Made by a program: the position numbers and the translations under genes
Shown here: in pieces, positions 57,901-64,000 of the stretch
How the letters are laid out: each line of letters begins with the position of its first letter
How positions within the stretch are numbered: position 1 is the stretch's first letter
Notes under the pieces: generated by a model
The model's input: the letters and a program-made list of their open reading frames with translations, nothing else
Told to the model about the DNA's origin: nothing
The model's database searches: none
From: Linyphia triangularis
Lineage: Eukaryota; Arthropoda; Arachnida; Araneae; Linyphiidae
NCBI GenBank assembly: GCA_963978545.1
Contig: OZ021727.1
Span: 15,760,743 to 15,824,742 of the forward strand
Length of the DNA stretch: 64,000 nt
Direction: 5' to 3'

Positions 57901-58761
57901 TTACTTTATTTTTCGAAAGGCAGGAGTGAGTGTAAGTGCATGTTTCTTATATGTCCCTGACATTGTCTCTATTATAAAAATCGCAGTGTCTCGAGTAGGT
58001 AATTTTGTGTGATAGCAATAATCTGCCAGAATTTTACAAAGAAGAATTTTTTCAGAATTTGTTTGATTAACTTTTTTTATGACTCTAAATTAGAGTCACC
58101 TATTTGATCAATATTTTTCATTTATTTTATTTCGTGTTGTAGTGCGATTTCCATCCACTTTTACAGGTTTAATTAATTTCTTCGAAACTGCAATTTGAAA
58201 ATTAAATTTTTTTTATTGAAATTGAGCCTTTGAAACTCATGTAACTGAATTGGTTCAAGATTGTGAGAATGCATTCTATCTGCAAGTGATAAATGGATCC
58301 CCTCACCTCAAAAAAGCACTTCGAAAAATTATCTCCTTTGTTCGGGAAAGATGAAGTTATTTATTAAACAAAAATGAAAAATTAAATGAATTTGAAGGAA
58401 CTTTAACTAAAATGTGAAGAGAATGTACTTAAAATATGACATTAATTACGTATTAATAAAATGCCATAAAATATTAAAAACACTAATTAAAATTAATTAC
58501 ACATTAAATAAAATAATTCACAATTAAATTTTTAAAAAAATTTAAAATTAGTTATAAACTCATTAACAATTAATTAAGCATTAATTAACAAATAATTAAA
58601 TATTAATTAAAAAATATGCATTAATTTTGCATTAATAAAATTTAATTAATGATAGATTGATTAATAGATATTTTCTACATTTACACTGTACTTGTCTTGA
58701 TTTTAGTCGGCAAAAGTATGTCTAACGCCCCCCCCAATCGAAATTTTTAGCGACGGCCCTG
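54904..58761. mobile_element. 3.86-kb hAT-like non-autonomous element
   Basis: CTTCCATT flanks both ends (54896-54903 and 58762-58769), an 8-bp target duplication. The termini are short inverted repeats: CAGGGACGACGC at left, CAGGGCCGTCGC (inverse) at right. Both are followed by long G/C homopolymer runs, and CGCCAAAGTTTTTAGAAA-like subterminal motifs recur at about 54950 and 55265. CAGGG ends plus an 8-bp duplication are the hAT signature. No transposase frame is visible. It carries the younger TRIM element at 56211-56633. Open frames at 54838-55367 and 56958-57230 are unsupported. Confidence 0.75.
56211..56633 (-). mobile_element. TRIM element 1: 423-bp mini LTR retrotransposon with tRNA-like LTRs
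   Basis: Two direct repeats of exactly 132 bp (56211-56342 and 56502-56633) bound a 159-bp interior. On the - strand the LTR runs from TGTGGTGGTCTCGTG to CACACCGCTACA (TG...CA). It is followed at once by TTGGTGACCCG (56491-56501), a primer-binding site matching the 3' end of tRNA-Trp. A purine tract GGGAAGGGC precedes the other LTR. Each LTR contains a tRNA-like unit: A box CTGTGGTTAGCGTGCC, anticodon-arm-like CCTGTCTTCTGATCAGG (TCT in the loop position) and B box GGGTTCGACTCCC (in one LTR decayed to GCGTTCGACGTTC). No coding capacity. LTR divergence indicates it is older than TRIM 2. A clear target duplication is not seen. Confidence 0.8.
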
Positions 58762-58769
58762 CTTCCATT

Positions 58770-59166
58770 AGAATTATTTTGAGAATTTTTTTCATTCCAA
58801 TTTGACTTTTAGTTCTTGATATTTTAGCAAAAATGGAAAAAAGCTCACTTTAAGGGACCAAACGTTCGATTCAGCCAGCTATAAAGAAATTTGTCCTCAA
58901 GATCGTCCAAAACATTTTCGCTCATAAATGACGTATTTCTCAACATAATGAATTGAAATTTAGTATCTAGGGTACACGAGGTATTCTAAATCGAATGAAA
59001 ACATAAAAATAGGGTTTCGTATTGAAATTTTTAAAGCTAGAGTTAAATTTGCTTAGTATACAGCCTCCTAAGAAAAAAATGTGCATATTGAAAAACGGAA
59101 ACAAAACATTTTGGGGCAAACCCCAAGATTCTACAATAATTAAAACCGAAGATATAGCTATCGTTC

Positions 59167-59201
<35 letters not shown>

Positions 59202-59329
59202 GTACTGTACAATACTCAGAAAACGATAAGATACTAACTGAAGAGTATCGTATTGTTTTCTGAAAACTTTCATTAAAAATATAATTTTACTATTTAATGG
59301 ACAATTTTTTTGGTTAAGATTTACTGTAC
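58770..59329. other. AT-rich stretch with a small hairpin
   Basis: There is no gene. CAGAAAACGATAAGATAC at about 59217 is mirrored by GTATCGTATTGTTTTCTG at about 59247. A poly(T) of about 30 lies at 59169-59199, which drives the overlapping open frames here. Confidence 0.4.
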
Positions 59330-59513
59330 GGTGTCGGATGGCGACTTTTAAAAAAGTCGCCAAAATTGAAAATGACGTCAAAAAACTGTGTCACCAAATC
59401 CAAACGGTCACTAACAAGGTCACTAGGATTTAATCACAACCGGTTGCCGGAAAGTCCAGTTAACGGGTTGCCGCGCCAAATCGACAACTTTAAAAAAATC
59501 GCCGTCCGACATC
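59330..59513. mobile_element. Short MITE with TGTCGGAYGGCGA ends
   Basis: The left end is TGTCGGATGGCGACTTTTAA and the right end, inverted, is TGTCGGACGGCGATTTTTTT. The interior contains CGGTCACTAACAAGGTCACT. About 185 bp, non-coding. Confidence 0.6.
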
Positions 59514-59839
59514 ATACAATAAATCTGCGCCATTTTTTTCCATTCAACTGTGAAATGAGCAAGTTATTCACTAATTTATTTTCATTTATATTCTTCTTCC
59601 ATATTCGAAGCATTTCACTGACCAGTTAGTTATAATTCAGAACGCATTTGAAAGAGTAAATTGCGTTCAAGTAATAATTTCACCAGGACTTTTCTATTGG
59701 GGCAGTCCCTATAGGGATTTGGCGTCTCATATGTTGAGATCTAGGAAAAAAAAAAAAAAAAAATAACACTAAATATGGTTTGCTATAAAACTTTTGAGTG
59801 AATATGATTAAAAGTTTTAAATTTTAAAATATTTATGTT

Positions 59840-61638
59840 TTTAAGAGGAAGTCCTAGTATGGATTATTTCCTATATTCGCTATGTCACAATCTTTTAGCC
59901 CAGTGCATTTAGAAACTACTTTTGTATAAAACCTTGAAATTTGGCGAGTAAGTACGAAAATTAATTAAAATCTCCAAACTAGAATCTAATATATTTTATT
60001 TTATATTTGAAATGTCTTAGGGCAATGTGTATGCAGTGCAGTTGTCTTTTGCTATTTATATTTTCATTTATAATAGATAGGCATGAAATGAAAACAATTT
60101 ATGTCATTTCATTAAGTGATCTTTTTCGTACCGACTCACCAAATGTCAAGGTTTTATAGAAAGTAGTTTCTAAATGCACTGGGCTAGAAGATTGTAACAT
60201 AGCGAGTGTAGTGTTGGGCGGACGCGTTTGTTTTAGTTATGGATTTGCTTATTTAATTGTATGTCTTCTAATATGAACACTGTAAGTTCATGTATTGTAT
60301 TATTGGCCAGAAAATCGTATAGTGATAGTACTTGCGAGAATAAATCTCACAATACCCATTTGCTTCTGACAAGGAAGGGAAACAACAGAATTTGAAATAC
60401 TAAACATGGTTTATTACTACTTTCAATAACAAGTTAATTTAACAGAAGTCTTATAGTTAACAGAATTAGTAAATTAAACACAAAACTAAAAATATCATAG
60501 AAATAAGCTTAAGCTCCTAATGATGAATATCAAGGCTAATGACTTACCCCAACGCATCATGGACAACTGCATTTTATGGTAATCCAAATTTGTTGATTGA
60601 CGACACACCGAAAGGATTCACTTAACGATCGTTGAAACTTCACAGAGAAGGCACTTAAGCAGCCCCTTCAAATCACACCATAAGAGGCTTCAGTTAATCC
60701 AGATTTTTAGATAAGTTGGTGTCTAAATTTTATCTCGCTTGTATATTTTTCTCTCGTGTACCAGATTATAAAAATACGTTTCCCATTCAAAATTACTTCC
60801 AACAAATCTGGAAACTAGGTCCGCCTACAATGCCTCCCAAAACTTCAACTACAAATTTAAATGGCCAGTTTTAATCCCGCCTTAAAAGTTCAAAGCCGCA
60901 ATTGGTAAAATCAACCCCGCTACAGAAACTATTTTCCCCCCAAAAATATCCCGAAACCATAATTCTCGTTCGAACACAATTGTTCCGATATTGTCAAAAT
61001 TTCAAAAGACCCGGCGCTTGAGTTTTAAGTTATACCATACCCTTTGTATTTTTAACTTCAGATTCGACAATAGTCATGTCAATTTCGTGGCCAGGCTGGC
61101 GCCGGCTTAGAAATCGAAAAGCAAAACTCTTTCATACCTTAAAAATTACGAGCCCCTGTTGAATGACGCCGGACGACCCAAAAGGACCAAGGTAGAAATA
61201 TGTAACAAAAAGCTTTTACAAAATCGGACCGCTTTTGCGTAGATCGCCGTAACATCAGACATAAAAAGTACCGCCGTTGACCATTTCCCAGTAACTCGAA
61301 AGTACTATACAAAGCGCCTTTAACTGCTGTAAGCGGTCTGACAGACCGCGAGTCATTTTTTGTGGAATGCTTCCACCCCCTAAAATATCACATCTTTGAC
61401 TTTTATATTAATTTTTCTGATACTATGTTTCTTAAACTTTAAACTGGTGTTCACAAATTTGTTTGGTGCAGTGTGAACCATGTGTTGCTCTTGCGCCAAA
61501 AACCCCAAACCACCCAACCACAGCAGTTAAAGGTTAAGGGGAAAGAAACCCTATTGTTAATCGTTTCCTAGCAATCCACTGAATTCCTCTTCAACCACCT
61601 AACAGTAGGGAATGATCCTTGCTAGGATTTCCTCTAAA
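59840..61638. mobile_element. Inverted-repeat element A, interrupted by an LTR-like insertion
   Basis: Left arm TTTTAAGAGGAAGTCCTAGT and right arm GATCCTTGCTAGGATTTCCT are present with the family core. The right arm is broken after CGAGTGTAG at 60211 and resumes at 61605 with GTAGGGAATGATCC. Removing the insertion and one GTAG restores CGAGTGTAGGGAATGATCC, close to CGAGTTTAGGGAATGATCC in the intact 32.5-kb copy. Confidence 0.85.
60212..61604. mobile_element. 1.39-kb solo-LTR-like insertion with 4-bp duplication
   Basis: The ends are TGTTGGGCGGACG and CCACCTAACA (TG...CA with short inverted TGTT/AACA). GTAG flanks both sides (60208-60211 and 61605-61608). The sequence is clearly less AT-rich than the host. 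It has no long open frame, no internal direct repeat and no second LTR, so a solo LTR is the best reading. It includes AATAAA at 60339 and a perfect 8-bp-stem hairpin GCGGTCTGACAGACCGC near 61333. Orientation is unknown. Confidence 0.7.
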
Positions 61639-63720
61639 CAAATACAAGAAAAGTTATAAAAATTGCCAGGTCTCTGTAGTGCATCTGTATGTACCCTTTC
61701 TTTTCCGTTTCTAATTTTGTGAGGAGGTCAATATTGAGGAGAGGATTAGTAAATGACTTCTAGAATAAAATTATGTCACAATGGCGGCCCGTGGTCGAAA
61801 ATGTTAGTTGCACTTAAAAGCACGTAATTAGTAATGATGTTTAAATGAAAAAAAATTCAGTTTTATTCAAAAATTAATTAACATTTAATACGTTATAATT
61901 AGAATATTTTTTAACAGTGATTACTCGAGTTTTATGGAGCCAAGAAATATAGTTTCTAGAATATATAGTTTTTTTTAATAGAATTTTTGTAACATTAAAA
62001 ATTAGAAAAAATGGCAACTTTTCTAAAAACTTTTGCATTTAAAAACCTAACGAAATTCGTAAAAATCAAAAAAAGATTACACCAAACTTCACTTATCACT
62101 GTTTAAATGAAATTTAAAGTGCCAAAAAAAAAAAAAAAAGATTTTTTAGAAAATGAGTTTGAAGTATTAAATTTTATTTTCAGTACAAAATAGTACTTCA
62201 AACTAATAAAATAACTCTCTAGCCTTCAGATGATACCATTATTTTGCAAAAATTTTATCTAGAGATAATTTCAAATCAGAAATTCTTAAGGCATCTGAAA
62301 TCGTCGGAAAATCGCTGATCTGGCTGTCTCGCTACACATTATGTGAAGGGAAGGCTCTATTGGATTTCATTGGTTACCATGGCAACGTCGCAGCCGAAAC
62401 GCTTTTCAGGAATACATGGCTGCCATTCGGAGGAAGATCACCTTGATTGGAATAGGTTTTTTCCCTCTTTCGTGAATTGAGTATTGAAGCAAGACTTTTA
62501 CTGTTTATCGGATTTTTGTACACTTAGCGGAGAAATTGGATCTTCATTTTACAAAATCGTAAAACATATAATTTTAGTTTTGAACTAATACATTTAGATG
62601 CAGACCGGCTGTAGTTCACGAGCCGCCACTTTTAGATTATGGTTCTTGTTAAGAGTGTACAAAATTTTATTTTATAGAGATAATATAAAAAATTTCCAAT
62701 TCCAGCTGGTTGAAATATTATTTCAAAACGTTTAAAAATTTGTATTGGTAAAAAATCAACAATACTATATTTACATCATCGGAATATCGGCCAAATATTT
62801 TTTAAAAACTTTGAAATTTCGTTCTTAGATTATAGCAAGGCCAATAGAAACTTTCCGAAGTAGTTTAAGGGACCTCTGTACCCCCTCATTTTTTTAAAAT
62901 ATTAAACCACAGAAACAAAAAGTTTTTAGTGTAAATCATTTATTATACATTGCCACCTTTTATGGGTTTAGGTGTGACCTTCTCGGTGATCATGTGTTCA
63001 TGCTAACTACGGATACACACAGAGACATTTTTTCTAGACCATTTTTTTTACTCACCACACTCCATAGCGTGTAAAAATGATTAAAAAAAAATATTTAAAA
63101 AAAAAAAAAAAAAATCCCGACCGAATGCCATATTTTCATTGATTTTTCCATTTCGTTAAATGCTTTGTTGTAATGTGAAAAAGAGGAGAAACAGTCGTTG
63201 ATGGGAGACGATCAAGAAGAAAGATATTTATTAGATCTGCAAGAATTATCCCCAAAAATATAATCAAATTAAACATTTTTTTTGTAAAGGAATGAAAATG
63301 GTAAATATTACCATTTCATGTCAAATTTAAATGCAGTGTAGGAAAAAAAAAAAAAAAAAAAAAAAAAAAAACGAATGCATTATTTATCAATATTATGGTG
63401 CATGTAATGCGATATTTCACACCACTAGTTTTCTTTCATTTTAAGTTTAGAATTTTTACTAATCATACCAGTATTATGGTGTAATTGAAAGTTGTCCGAT
63501 ATTCCACATCACTAATTTTCTCTCTTTTTAAGTTTAGAATTTTTACTAAATATCTAAAATAATACTGACAGATAAAGCTGGATGTCGAGTACATTTCAAG
63601 AAATTATGTAAGTATTTTATATAAAGTTACATGGCGCAGAAGACGAACTATTAAGCTTACAGTGATTAAGCTCCAAACTAAATAATTTATGCTTATATAC
63701 CATCACTGTTTTGTAAAAGT
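61639..63720. other. Intergenic stretch with an RFX site, repeat C fragment and a tandem pair
   Basis: I see no gene. A GC-richer patch spans 62310-62460. A repeat C fragment lies at about 62960-63130 (ACACACAGAGACATTTTTTC). An 82-bp tandem pair at about 63388-63468 and 63470-63550 shares TTTTAAGTTTAGAATTTTTA. Poly(A) tracts lie at 63097 and 63342. Confidence 0.45.
62373..62386. promoter_or_regulatory. Perfect palindromic RFX X-box
   Basis: GTTACCATGGCAAC matches the symmetric RFX consensus (GTTRCC-AT-GGYAAC). An inverted CCAAT box (ATTGG) lies directly in front at 62369, and the patch is less AT-rich than its surroundings. RFX factors drive ciliary genes, but no gene is visible next to this site, so a promoter role is speculative. 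Confidence 0.35.
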
Positions 63721-63723
63721 GCT

Positions 63724-64000
63724 CTAATTTCGTACAATTAGCAAAGCATACGTGACTGCGACACCAACTGACGACAAAATGAACCCTTTTATAAAGCTGA
63801 ACATTTCAGAAACAGAAAAAGTCATTCCGCATCTGTCATCGTCGAGGATTCTTGAAATTATTAATTCTTATGAGATCTGAAACTGAAGGTACTGACAAAA
63901 GTTTCTCAGTGACGTACGAGTTTTGCACAACAACTTGTACTCCACATCCACTTGTGACGCTGCATATGCCAAGCAGAAATACAGGAAACACCCGTAAATG
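63724..64000 (-). pseudogene. Gustatory receptor, C-terminal part, with in-frame stop (window edge)
   Basis: The - strand frame from the window edge reads I-Y-G-C-F-L-Y-F-C-L-A-Y (helix 6) and Q-V-D-V-E-Y-K-L-L. After a TAA at 63868-63870 it continues in the same frame R-I-L-D-D-D-R-C-G-M-T-F-S-V, then the last helix F-I-L-S-S-V-G-V-A-V-T-Y-A-L-L-I-V-R-N and TAG at 63724-63726. It aligns along its length with the C-terminus of the 52.3-53.4 kb receptor. The TAA sits where that paralogue has Glu, consistent with a GAA-to-TAA nonsense change. It keeps the T-Y-x-L-L-I-V end motif. The N-terminal part lies beyond the window. Confidence 0.75.

Noticed and set aside
59022..59381. Overlapping 71-112-codon open frames on both strands
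   Set aside because: They are created by the poly(T) tract at 59169-59199, giving a run of Lys or Phe.

Overview
This window reads as nuclear DNA of an arthropod, most likely an arachnid. It is very AT-rich, with long poly(A)/poly(T) runs, introns of several kilobases, GT-AG splice sites and no prokaryotic-style gene packing. Real coding signal is confined to a few short, less AT-rich exons. The rest is a dense, nested layer of mobile elements. The arachnid guess rests on the style of the gustatory receptors and on general repeat texture, so it is an inference.

The centrepiece, 10-43 kb on the + strand, is a ninjurin (PF04923-type) locus. Gene 1 has a first coding exon (10060-10134), a shared core exon carrying the amphipathic-helix signature and the first half of transmembrane helix 1 (14564-14767), and two alternative terminal exons (16224-16439 and 22300-22518). 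Each terminal exon has its own acceptor and stop and encodes a different end of helix 1, loop, helix 2 and tail. A second promoter and first exon at 30765-30989 encodes a diverged ninjurin front half. It ends in the same phase-0 position with a GTAAGT donor and pairs naturally with a third terminal exon at 42636-42842. All junctions are phase 0, so front and back halves are interchangeable in principle. A 641-bp fold-back begins 30 nt after the stop of exon 22300-22518.

From 45.2 to 48.6 kb lies a small two- or three-exon gene of unknown function, whose first intron contains an almost perfect 611-bp palindrome. From 52.3 to 53.4 kb, and again at the right edge (63.7-64.0 kb), the - strand carries two related gustatory-receptor genes. 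Both are damaged here, one by a frameshift and one by an in-frame stop. A lone THAP-domain exon lies on the - strand at 14.0-14.2 kb.

The mobile layer is well resolved because several insertions keep their target-site duplications. Two TRIM-like mini-LTR elements (37839-38293 and 56211-56633) have LTRs that contain tRNA-like pol III A/B boxes. The second sits inside a 3.9-kb hAT-like element with an 8-bp duplication. There is a tRNA-derived SINE with a 14-bp duplication, and a three-layer nest of inverted-repeat element, SINE and TA-MITE at 10.16-10.99 kb. A 1.39-kb solo-LTR-like insertion lies within an inverted-repeat element at 60.2-61.6 kb. Two TTAA-flanked elements, a hAT MITE with a paralogous empty site, a Helitron-like element with two tandem arrays, and a dispersed 180-bp repeat built on ATTGGCCAAT palindromes complete the set. 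No CRISPR array, intact tRNA or rRNA gene was seen.
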